From NCBI GenBank assembly GCA_002770955.1, contig PCUH01000318.1:9341-25199 (forward strand): a DNA stretch of 15,859 nt, given 5' to 3'. Positions 8,412 to 15,173 of the stretch are shown here, piece after piece (position 1 is the stretch's first letter; every line of letters starts with the position of its first letter). Position numbers and translations under genes: made by a program. This DNA comes from Flavobacteriales bacterium CG18_big_fil_WC_8_21_14_2_50_32_9. GTDB taxonomy: Bacteria; Bacteroidota; Bacteroidia; Flavobacteriales_E; Vicingaceae. The notes beneath the pieces are model-generated. The model was not told the origin of the DNA and ran no database searches. It was given only the letters and a program-made list of their open reading frames with translations.

Positions 8412-8551
8412 GTTTTTGGGGATTTTGACGAATTTATTTTTTTCTTTATCAAGGCAAAATTTTCAAGCATAGCTGGTAGCTACGGTTTAAAATTTTAACG
8501 CAGAGAAGGGGGAAAAGAAAGAGTGAAAAAACCGAAAACCTATATGTGTTG
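8400..8551. mobile_element. MITE-like foldback element A (152 bp imperfect palindrome)
   Basis: The 17-bp terminal inverted repeats are perfect: CAACACATATAGGTTTT at 8400-8416 and its inverse at 8535-8551. Similarity continues inward (AAAATTTT blocks, pyrimidine-rich left arm, GAGAAGGGGGAAAAGAAAG right arm). The centre is TAGCT-GGT-AGCTA at 8470-8482, exactly at the midpoint of the element. There is no open frame for a transposase, so this would be non-autonomous. No target duplication is obvious. It sits between two convergent genes and could also act as a bidirectional terminator. Confidence 0.7.
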
Positions 8552-8580
8552 TATATATTGTGAATTATATATTGATAGGG

Positions 8581-9330
8581 CTACAATTTTCTAAACTTCT
8601 TCATTATCTTAGATGCAAAAACAAATTCTGAAAGCTCTTTATTGTCCGACTTTAGAATTTCATTATTATCACCTTGCCACCAAACTTTTCCTTCGTGAAT
8701 AAATGTGATGTTTTCGCCAGTTTCCATTACAGAATTCATGTCATGTGTGATAACAATGGTTGTCATATTATACTCTTTCGTAATTTCTTGAATCAATTGG
8801 TCAATTACTATTCCGGTGAAAGGATCAAGCCCTGAGTTTGGTTCATCACAAAAAAGATATTTTGGGTTGAGTGCAATAGCTCTTGCAATCCCAACTCTTT
8901 TTTTCATTCCACCACTCAATTCAGCTGGGTATAAATGATTAATATTTGAAAGATTTACGCGCTCTAAACAAAAATTTACACGTTCTAAAATTTCTCCTTT
9001 TGTTTGTTTTGAATGCATTTCTAAAGGAAACCGAATATTTTCTTCTACTGTTAAAGAATCAAAAAGTGCTGTTCCTTGAAATAACATACCTATTTCTCTT
9101 CTCACTTCTTTTTTTTGAGAAAAATTCATAGTAATAAAATCTTCCCCATTAAATGCTATAGAACCACTATCTATTGGATGAAGACCTACAATACATTTTG
9201 ATAAAACAGATTTCCCCGAACCACTTGCCCCAATTATTAAATTGATTTTTCCAGGCTCAAATTTCACAGATACATCGTTCAATACATGCAAATCTCCAAA
9301 TGATTTATTTAAGTTTTTAACCTCTATCAT
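8581..9330 (-). CDS. mlaF: MlaF-type ABC transporter ATP-binding protein (249 aa)
   Basis: This is the cytoplasmic ATPase of an Mla-like lipid/organic-compound ABC importer or exporter acting on envelope phospholipids. All nucleotide-binding motifs are present: Walker A GASGSGKS (34-41), Q-loop (Gln85 in MLFQGT), signature LSGGMKKRVGIARAIA (138-153), Walker B YLFCDEP (158-164), D-loop SGLDP (166-170) and switch His196 (VITHD). The sequence FDSLTVEENIRFPLE is typical of the MlaF branch. Its ATG overlaps the stop of the upstream permease gene by 4 nt (ATGA), indicating translational coupling. No MlaD or periplasmic partner follows in this window. The assignment to the Mla family is firm. Substrate and direction are inferred. 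Confidence 0.93.
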   Translation of the reverse strand: MIEVKNLNKSFGDLHVLNDVSVKFEPGKINLIIGASGSGKSVLSKCIVGLHPIDSGSIAFNGEDFITMNFSQKKEVRREIGMLFQGTALFDSLTVEENIRFPLEMHSKQTKGEILERVNFCLERVNLSNINHLYPAELSGGMKKRVGIARAIALNPKYLFCDEPNSGLDPFTGIVIDQLIQEITKEYNMTTIVITHDMNSVMETGENITFIHEGKVWWQGDNNEILKSDNKELSEFVFASKIMKKFRKL

Positions 9331-10070
9331 ATCAATATCAATTGTGTGATAATGTAATTTACAACAAGTATAGTAATGCTACTGTAAACAACTGACTTGG
9401 TACTCGATACGCCAATTTCTAGGGAGCCTCCTTTGGTGTAATAACCAAAATAGGAAGGTATACTAGTTATGATAAAAGCAAAAAACACAGATTTTATTAA
9501 TGCATAAATAATAGAAAAAGTTTTAAAATCATAACGTATCCCTGTAATGTAATCATGGGTTGTCATCCCACTGCTATATGTAGAAACAAGTAAGCCTCCT
9601 ATAATACCTAAAGCCATACTATAAACAACTATTATTGGTATAAAAGCCAAAGAAGCAATAATCTTAGGTAATATAAGATAAGAAGCCGAATTTATACCCA
9701 TAATTTCTAAGGCATCTATTTGTTCTGAAATACGCATTGTTCCTACTTCCGAAGCAATGTTAGAACCAATTTTCCCTGCTAAAATAAGCGACATTACGGT
9801 TGGAGCAAGTTCTAAAATAAATGATTCTCTTGTCGCAAAACCAATCAGATAAGGAGGTAACAATGGATTGTGCATATTTGATGCTGTTTGAAGTGTAACA
9901 ACAGCTCCCATAAATACTGATATAATAGCAATTAAACCTAATGAGCCTATACCAAGACTTACCATTTCATGTATCGTTTGCCTTCCAATTAATTTATAAT
10001 TATCTGGCTTCTTGAAAGTTCTTCCAAGTAGTATAAAATATTTTCCTATATGATGAAACACTGTTAACAT
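9327..10070 (-). CDS. mlaE: MlaE-type ABC transporter permease (247 aa)
   Basis: This is the inner-membrane permease of the same transporter. The MlaE signature is plain at about 87-125: ELAPTVMSLILAGKIGSN followed by EVGTMRISEQIDALEIMG. Hydrophobic segments lie near 40-62, 85-103, 127-165, 186-205 and 226-247. The chosen start is ATG at 10070. A TTG four codons upstream (10082) stays in frame but adds only CDS-like residues with no support. TAAATTTG (minus strand, 10087-10080) is a good -7 match but would leave a leader of only a few nucleotides, so the promoter is uncertain. The gene overlaps mlaF by 4 nt and is the first of a two-gene operon. Confidence 0.92.
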   Translation of the reverse strand: MLTVFHHIGKYFILLGRTFKKPDNYKLIGRQTIHEMVSLGIGSLGLIAIISVFMGAVVTLQTASNMHNPLLPPYLIGFATRESFILELAPTVMSLILAGKIGSNIASEVGTMRISEQIDALEIMGINSASYLILPKIIASLAFIPIIVVYSMALGIIGGLLVSTYSSGMTTHDYITGIRYDFKTFSIIYALIKSVFFAFIITSIPSYFGYYTKGGSLEIGVSSTKSVVYSSITILVVNYIITQLILI

Positions 10071-10178
10071 AGAATCGCACAAATTTATAAAAAATTATGG
10101 GATGTCTTTATTAATTTCTTTTGAAGTTAGTTCAATAATCAATATTATTGTCAAAATCTATGTGTATTGAGTATAATA

Positions 10179-10311
10179 GTTACATCTTTTTTTAGAAATT
10201 AATAAATATTCTTGTTTTTTAGTCACAAAGCCTGAACTGAACGAAGTGGATGTAACATCAAAATACGAAGTTTTCTTCGTGTTTCTTGGAGGCTTTGTCC
10301 CGATATCGGGA
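10179..10311. repeat. Nested inverted repeats, foldback-like
   Basis: Three inverted pairs overlap here: GTTACATC (10179-10186) with GATGTAAC (10249-10256), ACAAAGCC (10225-10232) with GGCTTTGT (10291-10298), and the short hairpin ACGAAG-TTTT-CTTCGT (10265-10280). A perfect 14-bp palindrome, TCCCGATATCGGGA, follows at 10298-10311. No open frame is present. It resembles short intergenic palindromic DNA frequent in Bacteroidota and accounts for part of the gene-free stretch 10071-10769. Confidence 0.55.
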
Positions 10312-10370
10312 TAGTGGCTCAAATTTTTGTTTTTATAATCTGAACTTTAGGAGATAAAAGATACTATATG

Positions 10371-10570
10371 AATCGAACCTATTGTTCTTGTATCACGGCA
10401 GTGTTTTTTAAGGGTTGGACTGAAGTTCAATCTTACAATACAATCGAACCTATGGTTCTATGTAGTAATAAAGGAGTTCCGTAGGAACGAATACATTGTA
10501 ACAACGGACTTTAGTCCGTTGCTAAGAAACAATAATAAGAAACAATAATAAACAGTAGTTCCGTAGGAAC
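10371..10570. repeat. REP/BIME-like array of short hairpins
   Basis: Six small stem-loops occur in 200 bp: GAACCTATTGTTC (10375-10387, degenerate), TTGGACTGAAGTTCAA (10415-10430), GAACCTATGGTTC (10446-10458), GTTCCGTAGGAAC twice (10476-10488 and 10558-10570), and the 9-bp-arm palindrome CAACGGACT-TT-AGTCCGTTG (10502-10521). AATCGAACCTAT is a direct repeat 71 bp apart (10371, 10442). AAGAAACAATAAT is repeated in tandem at about 10524-10549. Such hairpins are known from Bacteroidota intergenic regions and elsewhere are mobilised by RAYT (TnpA-REP) transposases; no such gene is in this window. From 10571 to 10769 I see only AT-rich sequence. Confidence 0.7.
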
Positions 10571-10769
10571 GGAACATATAAAAGGCTTTACCTGAAGACC
10601 CTGGTGGTTCATAGTAGATAATTATATAAATTATAAATCACTGATATTAAGTAATTTAAAAATTTTATTGTTTTATAATGTATTTAAAATCAAATAAATA
10701 TATCAACTCCGAAAGTTCAGTTATAATCCTTGCTGAGTAGTTACAATAATTTTATTAATTTTGTTTTCA

Positions 10770-10907
10770 ATGAAAAATAAAATAAAAAATATTCTTTTAG
10801 TTATTGGTATTATGCTATTTCTTGCATCGTGCGTTATAAGAAAGAAAAATAAATGTAATACTTGTCCTAAATGGAGTTCTCTTTCTACCTCTTTTAAGGT
10901 ATATTAA
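10770..10907 (+). CDS. Small lipoprotein with C-x2-C-P motif (45 aa)
   Basis: The ATG at 10770 opens a 45-codon frame ending at TAA 10905-10907. The N-terminus is a textbook lipoprotein signal: basic residues (KNKIKN), a hydrophobic stretch and lipobox LASC with Cys21 as the lipidation site. The mature part is only about 25 residues, with basic RKKNK, then CNTCPKWSS (Cys29, Cys32). It would be anchored in the inner or outer membrane facing the periplasm. The spaced cysteines could bind metal or form a disulphide (inference). It lies 94 bp upstream of feoA on the same strand, but feoA has its own promoter candidate, so co-regulation is not established. TAATTTTG at 10756-10763 matches the -7 consensus but lies very close to the ATG. 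I do not recognise a named family. Confidence 0.7.
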   Translation: MKNKIKNILLVIGIMLFLASCVIRKKNKCNTCPKWSSLSTSFKVY

Positions 10908-10960
10908 ACTTTCTCTTTTTTTTACTGAATTATATCATTTATTTAATCGTTATTTTCTAT

Positions 10961-10968
10961 TACATTTG
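10961..10968 (+). promoter_or_regulatory. -7 element of the feoAB promoter
   Basis: TACATTTG matches TAnnTTTG exactly. Transcription would start near 10974-10976, about 27 nt before the feoA ATG. The -33 region has only TTTA about 20 bp upstream, not a clean TTTG, as expected for a promoter tuned by a regulator. Confidence 0.5.
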
Positions 10969-10974
10969 CCCACT

Positions 10975-10993
10975 ATTTAGACTAATTCTAAAT
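10975..10993 (+). promoter_or_regulatory. Palindromic operator upstream of feoA (metalloregulator-like)
   Basis: ATTTAGA-CTAAT-TCTAAAT is a 19-bp palindrome with perfect 7-bp arms and a 5-bp spacer. It begins at the predicted transcription start and ends 8 nt before the feoA ATG. The TTTAGR...YCTAAA pattern resembles sites of the DtxR/IdeR/MntR family, known to repress iron or manganese uptake genes. The position fits iron-dependent repression of feoAB; the regulator is not encoded here. Confidence 0.6.
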
Positions 10994-11001
10994 AAAAACA
11001 A

Positions 11002-11226
11002 ATGACCTTAGACCAACTCGTTGAAAATGATTCAGGTATAATTATCAAAATTGATGATATTACACTTGAAGAACAATTACTATCGCTAGGTTTCATCATA
11101 GGTGATGAAATTAAAGTAGAACGGATCGCTCCGTTAAATGACCCAATTTTAATTTCCTCAGGCTTAAATTATATCAGCATCAGAAAGCTAAATGCCAAAC
11201 AAATTGAAATTACAAAGAAACTTTAA
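11002..11226 (+). CDS. feoA: Ferrous iron transport protein A
   Basis: A 74-aa cytoplasmic protein of the FeoA SH3-like fold, thought to support FeoB function. The family pattern is visible: an N-terminal LDQLVENDSG segment, then LEEQLLSLGFIIGDEIKVER (28-47), and a C-terminal strand NYISIRKLNAKQIEI. Length is typical. It precedes feoB by 8 bp on the same strand, a classic feoAB operon. The operator-like palindrome at 10975-10993 lies directly upstream and probably controls both genes. Confidence 0.93.
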   Translation: MTLDQLVENDSGIIIKIDDITLEEQLLSLGFIIGDEIKVERIAPLNDPILISSGLNYISIRKLNAKQIEITKKL

Positions 11227-11234
11227 ATAAGTGG

Positions 11235-13184
11235 ATGGAACAATCAACTAAACATAGTATAATTAAAACGATTTATCTTGTTGGTAATCCAAATACAGGT
11301 AAAAGTTCCTTGTTCAATGCACTTACTGGTCTGACACAAAAAATAGGTAATTTCCCAGGTGTAACCGTTGATAAAAAAACTGGATTTTGTACCATCAACA
11401 ATAAACAGGTTGAAGTTGTTGATTTACCTGGAACTTACACACTAAAACCTACTTCAGAAGATGAAAAGGTTGCGGTAGATAATATAAAGGCGGTAAATCA
11501 GGAATCACTAATAATAGTAATTGCTGATGTAACTAATCTTAAAAGAAATCTATTATTATGCTCTCAAATTATTGATTTAGGAAAACCTGTTTTATTAGTA
11601 CTAAACATGATGGATTTACTTGAAAGAAACAAGCAAACCATTAACATTGATTTATTATCAAAGCATTTAGGAATACCCATTGTTCCCGCAAATGCGAAAT
11701 TAAACAAAGGTGTAAATGCACTGAAAGAAACTATTTCAACATACAACTTCTCTTCTGTTTCATTTTTAGAAAAATCTGCCATCAATGGCTCTGTTGATGA
11801 AACTATTTTAAGATACAAAAAAATTTCATCTATTATTCAAACTTGTTTTGATGGGGGAACTGATAATAAATTTATAACTCTTACTAAGAAAATTGACAAT
11901 ATCATTACCCATAAATTTTATGGTTATGCAATTTTTTTAGGAATTCTTTTTTTAATTTTTCAAGCTATTTTTTCATGGTCAGCCTACCCCATGGAATTAA
12001 TTGAACAAGGTTTTTTGCTGTCAGAAAATTTTGTAAGTAAACTCCTTCCTCAAGGATTGCTGAATGATTTAATTGTAAATGGAATCATTGCTGGTCTCAG
12101 TGGTATAGTTGTTTTTGTTCCACAAATAGCTATGCTTTTTGCATTTGTAACCATCCTTGAAGACACCGGATACATGTCGAGAGTGAGTTTTTTAATGGAT
12201 AAAATTTTACGAAAATTCGGATTAAATGGCAAATCAATAATCCCACTAATAAGCTCCACAGCCTGTGCAGTTCCTGCCATTATGAGTACCCGAACAATTA
12301 GTAATTTAAAAGAACGGCTTATAACCATTATGGTTGCACCTCTTATAAGCTGTTCCGCACGAATTCCTGTTTATACCTTATTAATTGCATTAGTCGTTCC
12401 CGAAGATCATTCTATTGGAATTTTTAATATGCAAGGAATTATTATGATGGGGCTATATTTATTAGGCTTTATTGCTGCTCTATTGGCAGCATTGGTTTTT
12501 AAATTGATTATCAAATCTAAAGAAAAAAGTAGCTTCACTATGGAAATGCCAATTTATCGAATGCCTCGATGGAATAATGTTGGGTATGCAATTTACAACA
12601 AAGTAAAAGTGTTTTTACTTGAAGCTGGAAAAGTAATTATTGCTATTTCTATTATCCTTTGGGCATTATCTTCTTTTGGACCAGGTGATAACTTTGCTGA
12701 AATTGAAAAAAAATACTCCGCTCCCGAATTTAAAAAATTATCTAATGAAGAATTAAACCCATTAATTGCTGCTGAAAAATTAGAAACATCCTATGCAGCC
12801 TATCTTGGAAAGTTTATTGAGCCAATTATTCAACCTATTGGCTTTGATTGGAAAATAGGTATTTCTTTAGTAACTTCTTTTGCAGCTAGAGAAGTTTTTG
12901 TAGGAACAATGGCTACTTTATATAGCGTTGGCGATGAAGAAAATACTACCACCATTAGACAAAAAATGCTTCAAGCCAAAGACCCTGTGACTGGCAAAAA
13001 ACTCTATAATAAAGCAACAACTTTTTCTCTACTTATTTTTTATGCTTTTGCAATGCAGTGTATGGCAACATTGGCGGTTGTTTATAGAGAAACAAAATCA
13101 ATTAAATGGCCAATTATTCAGGTAGTTTATATGGGAATATTAGCTTATTTAGCTAGCTTTGTAGTATTTACAATATTTTCTTAA
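11235..13184 (+). CDS. feoB: Ferrous iron transporter B (649 aa)
   Basis: This is the inner-membrane Fe(II) transporter with an N-terminal GTPase. G motifs: G1 GNPNTGKS (17-24), G2 region around PGVTVDKK (41-48), G3 DLPG (63-66), G4 NMMD (124-127, the NxxD form usual in FeoB) and G5-like ANAKLNKG (152-159). The membrane part starts near residue 228. It includes the two FeoB core motifs STACAVPAIMSTRT (341-354, with the conserved Cys344) and PLISCSARIPVYTLL (369-383, Cys373). SFAAREVFVGTMATLY (548-563) is also conserved. The C-terminal membrane segment runs to 649. The length is slightly shorter than proteobacterial FeoB (about 770) but normal for this phylum, with no sign of truncation. The start is ATG at 11235, 8 bp after feoA. 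Confidence 0.96.
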   Translation: MEQSTKHSIIKTIYLVGNPNTGKSSLFNALTGLTQKIGNFPGVTVDKKTGFCTINNKQVEVVDLPGTYTLKPTSEDEKVAVDNIKAVNQESLIIVIADVTNLKRNLLLCSQIIDLGKPVLLVLNMMDLLERNKQTINIDLLSKHLGIPIVPANAKLNKGVNALKETISTYNFSSVSFLEKSAINGSVDETILRYKKISSIIQTCFDGGTDNKFITLTKKIDNIITHKFYGYAIFLGILFLIFQAIFSWSAYPMELIEQGFLLSENFVSKLLPQGLLNDLIVNGIIAGLSGIVVFVPQIAMLFAFVTILEDTGYMSRVSFLMDKILRKFGLNGKSIIPLISSTACAVPAIMSTRTISNLKERLITIMVAPLISCSARIPVYTLLIALVVPEDHSIGIFNMQGIIMMGLYLLGFIAALLAALVFKLIIKSKEKSSFTMEMPIYRMPRWNNVGYAIYNKVKVFLLEAGKVIIAISIILWALSSFGPGDNFAEIEKKYSAPEFKKLSNEELNPLIAAEKLETSYAAYLGKFIEPIIQPIGFDWKIGISLVTSFAAREVFVGTMATLYSVGDEENTTTIRQKMLQAKDPVTGKKLYNKATTFSLLIFYAFAMQCMATLAVVYRETKSIKWPIIQVVYMGILAYLASFVVFTIFS

Positions 13185-13203
13185 GGTGGGTTCTTTAAAT
13201 TAA

Positions 13204-13240
13204 CCGATTTTATTATCGGAATTATTTTGTGTTGATTTTT
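13204..13240 (+). terminator. Weak terminator candidate after feoB
   Basis: A 5-bp stem (CCGAT 13204-13208 and ATCGG 13215-13219, loop of 6) is followed by a T-rich tract to 13240, 20 bp after the feoB stop. The stem is short, so the neighbouring foldback element may do the terminating instead. Confidence 0.3.
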
Positions 13241-13245
13241 CTAAG

Positions 13246-13466
13246 TGTACGACAAATATCCCTTTTTATAAATAAAAGTATAGAAACATTACAAGAATAA
13301 AGTAAGGAAGCGAACTTTGATAAATTTTGCTCACAATCGCCATCCTATGTTTGCAAAAAAGATTTGTAAACATAGGATGACGCTAACGAAGGCAAAAAGA
13401 AAAAGTTAAAAGCCTCGCTGTTCCTATTAACTGATGAAAAATAGTAAAAGGGAAATTTGTCGTACA
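13246..13466. mobile_element. MITE-like foldback element B (221 bp)
   Basis: Terminal inverted repeats are TGTACGACAAAT-A-TCCC (left, 13246 onward) and the inverse of TGTACGACAAAT-T-TCCC (right, ending 13466), one mismatch in about 21 bp. The centre is a strong hairpin: CATCCTATGTTT (13341-13352) pairs perfectly with AAACATAGGATG (13368-13379) and extends five more pairs inward (one G-U). The arms between are partly complementary, so the whole element folds back. No open frame is present. Together with the 38-bp palindrome at 13481-13518, it fills most of the 455-bp gap between feoB and the SprT-like gene. Confidence 0.7.
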
Positions 13467-13480
13467 TACATTTTTTTTTT

Positions 13481-13518
13481 AATTTTATACCAAGTAATCG
13501 ATTATTTGATATAAAATT
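13481..13518. repeat. 38-bp imperfect palindrome
   Basis: AATTTTATACCAAGTAAT (13481-13498) and ATTATTTGATATAAAATT (13501-13518) are inverse copies with two mismatches around a central CG. It begins 14 bp after foldback element B, following a run of T. It might be a terminator, a binding site or a separate small repeat. From 13519 to 13639 I see no other structure. Confidence 0.5.
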
Positions 13519-13639
13519 AAGGGGAAAGATGCCGTTCCGTTAGCTATTGGAATAAAACAATAACATTTGTCCACCTCAAGCGTAAGAATATCGGAAAAAT
13601 TAAAAAAATATAAAATCTAATTCTAGAACCACACCTTAA

Positions 13640-14260
13640 ATGACCGAAAAAGAATATGAAATATTAGGTAAATATGTACCCGAAACCTGTTTGCCTATCC
13701 TTAAAAAATGGTTTGAACAACGCTTTTTTTTATTAAAAATCACCAAAAAAAGAACTACCAAATTAGGTGATTTCAGACATGCTTTTAATGGGAAACCTTG
13801 CAGAATTTCAGTAAATGGTAACTTAAATAAATATTCATTTTTAATTACACTTACTCACGAATTTGCTCACCTATTAGTGTGGGATAAACACCAAAATGAA
13901 CCTAAATCACACGGTGAAGAATGGAAAACTGAATTTGCTAAATTGATGCACGTTCACCTGCAACGAGGCGTTTTTCCTCCTGATTTAGAAAAAGTATTAA
14001 TTAAACACCTACAAAATCCTCCCGCATCATCTCAAGTAGATATGAAACTGGTGGAAACATTGAAAAAATATAATAATACTCCACCAGCTTTGCTTTTAAA
14101 GGAAATTCCTGAAGGAGCAATATTTGTCCTTGAAAATAAAAGAGTGTTCAAAAAAATGGAAAAAAGAAGAACCCGAATTTTGTGTGAAGAAGTGGCTACT
14201 AAAAAAAGATACCTCATTCATTGCGTGGCAGAAGTGGTTGTGTTACCACTATCGAAGTGA
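13640..14260 (+). CDS. SprT-like zinc metalloprotease domain protein (206 aa)
   Basis: The zinc-site motif HEFAH (73-77) lies in THEFAHLLVWDKH, and a second conserved HGEEWK (91-96) likely supplies the third ligand or stabilises the site. This is the SprT/SPRTN-like arrangement. The C-terminal region (about 155-203) looks like the small beta domain of Bacteroidota SprT-like proteins (NKRVFKKMEKRRTRILCEE), but the four-cysteine zinc ribbon of some relatives is absent; only Cys182 and Cys195 remain. The predicted location is the cytoplasm, with no signal peptide. Its substrate is unknown; the eukaryotic relative SPRTN cleaves DNA-protein crosslinks, which should not be transferred without testing. 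Its 3' end overlaps the convergent yhbP-like gene by 12 nt. Confidence 0.88.
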   Translation: MTEKEYEILGKYVPETCLPILKKWFEQRFFLLKITKKRTTKLGDFRHAFNGKPCRISVNGNLNKYSFLITLTHEFAHLLVWDKHQNEPKSHGEEWKTEFAKLMHVHLQRGVFPPDLEKVLIKHLQNPPASSQVDMKLVETLKKYNNTPPALLLKEIPEGAIFVLENKRVFKKMEKRRTRILCEEVATKKRYLIHCVAEVVVLPLSK

Positions 14261-14689
14261 TGGATTAAAATGACCTCTCTCCCATAAATGCTTCGTGCCA
14301 AAACCAAGTGTATTGTCAGTCATTTTTAGATATTCAAGTGATATTCCCCAAATTTTCGAAGGTTTTGCTTTTGCAAAAGGAAATTTGTTATAATAAACTT
14401 TATAAAATTGCTCTTTTTGTGTTTCATCAGGAATTATAAATTTCCCCGTAAATTGAACACCCTGTAACTGAACAATAGTCTTTGCATCAGTTGTAATAGT
14501 TCCAGCAACATTTTCATTCTCAACAGCCTCTTTAATATGCCTGGTGTTTTCGTCAGATAAAAACAGCAACACATAATTCGTATTATCAAAAACATAATAG
14601 CAATTTGCACTATAAGGAATATTGTTTAAAGAGGTTGCAAAACTCAATACTTTTTTTTTAGATAGATAAGCACTTATTATTTTATTCAT
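14249..14689 (-). CDS. yhbP: YhbP-like UPF0306 protein, FMN-binding split-barrel fold (146 aa)
   Basis: The sequence follows E. coli YhbP closely in pattern: an N-terminal helix, NCYYVFD, SDENTRHIKEA (44-54), VAGTITTDAKTI (60-71), LQGVQFTGK (74-82), FPFAKAKPSKIW (103-114) and a C-terminal LKMTDNTLGFGTKHLW. The family has the pyridoxamine-phosphate-oxidase-like split-barrel fold, and its reaction is not established. Length matches the family (about 147). The start is ATG at 14689. A -7-like TAATTTTG is present just upstream. The gene converges on the SprT-like gene with a 12-nt 3' overlap, so no terminator separates them. Confidence 0.88.
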   Translation of the reverse strand: MNKIISAYLSKKKVLSFATSLNNIPYSANCYYVFDNTNYVLLFLSDENTRHIKEAVENENVAGTITTDAKTIVQLQGVQFTGKFIIPDETQKEQFYKVYYNKFPFAKAKPSKIWGISLEYLKMTDNTLGFGTKHLWERGHFNPSLR

Positions 14690-14703
14690 AGCTCATTTTT
14701 TGT

Positions 14704-14711
14704 CAAAATTA
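14704..14711 (-). promoter_or_regulatory. -7 element candidate for the yhbP-like gene
   Basis: TAATTTTG on the minus strand matches TAnnTTTG, giving a leader of about 9 nt. No TTTG is seen at the -33 spacing. Confidence 0.35.
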
Positions 14712-14756
14712 ACGCATTACATATTAAAACACATGATTTAGAAATTATAAATTCTG

Positions 14757-14787
14757 TTTGGATTTATGAATTAAATAATTAAATTTA
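14757..14787 (+). promoter_or_regulatory. Promoter candidate for the zinc-ribbon / STAS-like gene pair
   Basis: TTTG (14757-14760) is followed after 19 bp by TAAATTTA (14780-14787), one mismatch from TAnnTTTG. Transcription would begin about 25 nt before the ATG at 14820, which also favours that start over the GTG at 14811. Confidence 0.5.
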
Positions 14788-14819
14788 CACTTCATAATCA
14801 AATAAAAATAGTGTTGGAT

Positions 14820-15173
14820 ATGGAAAAACAAAAATGTATAGAATGTAATGAACCATTTTCAGGAAGAGCAGATAAAAAATTCTGTTCAGATTATTGCAGA
14901 AATGCTTACAACAATAAAATTAACAAAGACACAACAAATCTCATTAGAAACACCAACAATAGACTGAGAAAGAATTGGCGTATTTTAGAAAAACTTAACC
15001 CAATAGATAAATGTAAAATAAATAAGCAAAAATTAGTAGATAGAGATTTCGATTTTAACCTTTTCACTTCTATTTATACGACCAAAACAGGAAATGTTTA
15101 TTACTTTTGCTATAATCAAGGTTATTTGGAATTAGAAAACAATTTTTATACACTCGTTAAAAGAAATGATTGA
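14820..15173 (+). CDS. Small zinc-ribbon protein, DUF2116-like (117 aa)
   Basis: An N-terminal zinc knuckle is formed by Cys6-x2-Cys9 and Cys22-x3-Cys26 in KCIECNEPFSGRADKK and FCSDYCRNAYNN. The middle is a basic helical stretch (RNTNNRLRKNWRILEKLNP), and the C-terminus has the conserved-looking TTKTGNVYYFCYNQGYLELE. The zinc knuckle resembles DUF2116; the rest matches a pattern I associate with Flavobacteria hypothetical proteins of similar length. Nucleic-acid or protein binding is possible (inference). I chose ATG 14820 rather than GTG 14811 because of the promoter spacing and because the Cys motif starts immediately after. The 3' end overlaps the next gene by 8 nt, so the two are probably translated together. 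Confidence 0.8.
   Translation: MEKQKCIECNEPFSGRADKKFCSDYCRNAYNNKINKDTTNLIRNTNNRLRKNWRILEKLNPIDKCKINKQKLVDRDFDFNLFTSIYTTKTGNVYYFCYNQGYLELENNFYTLVKRND

Noticed and set aside
8946..9131. 61-codon frame antisense to mlaF
   Set aside because: It overlaps essential ABC motifs on the other strand and has a low-complexity Leu/Phe translation.
10071..10769. tRNA or riboswitch in the long gap
   Set aside because: No cloverleaf, T-arm motif or known aptamer core was seen; the stems are short, independent palindromes.
12050..12328. 92-codon frame antisense to feoB
   Set aside because: It covers the conserved Cys344 motif of FeoB on the other strand and has no support of its own.
13246..13518. CRISPR array or small RNA gene between feoB and the SprT-like gene
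   Set aside because: The repeats are inverted rather than evenly spaced direct repeats, and no spacers are seen; a foldback element explains the structure better.
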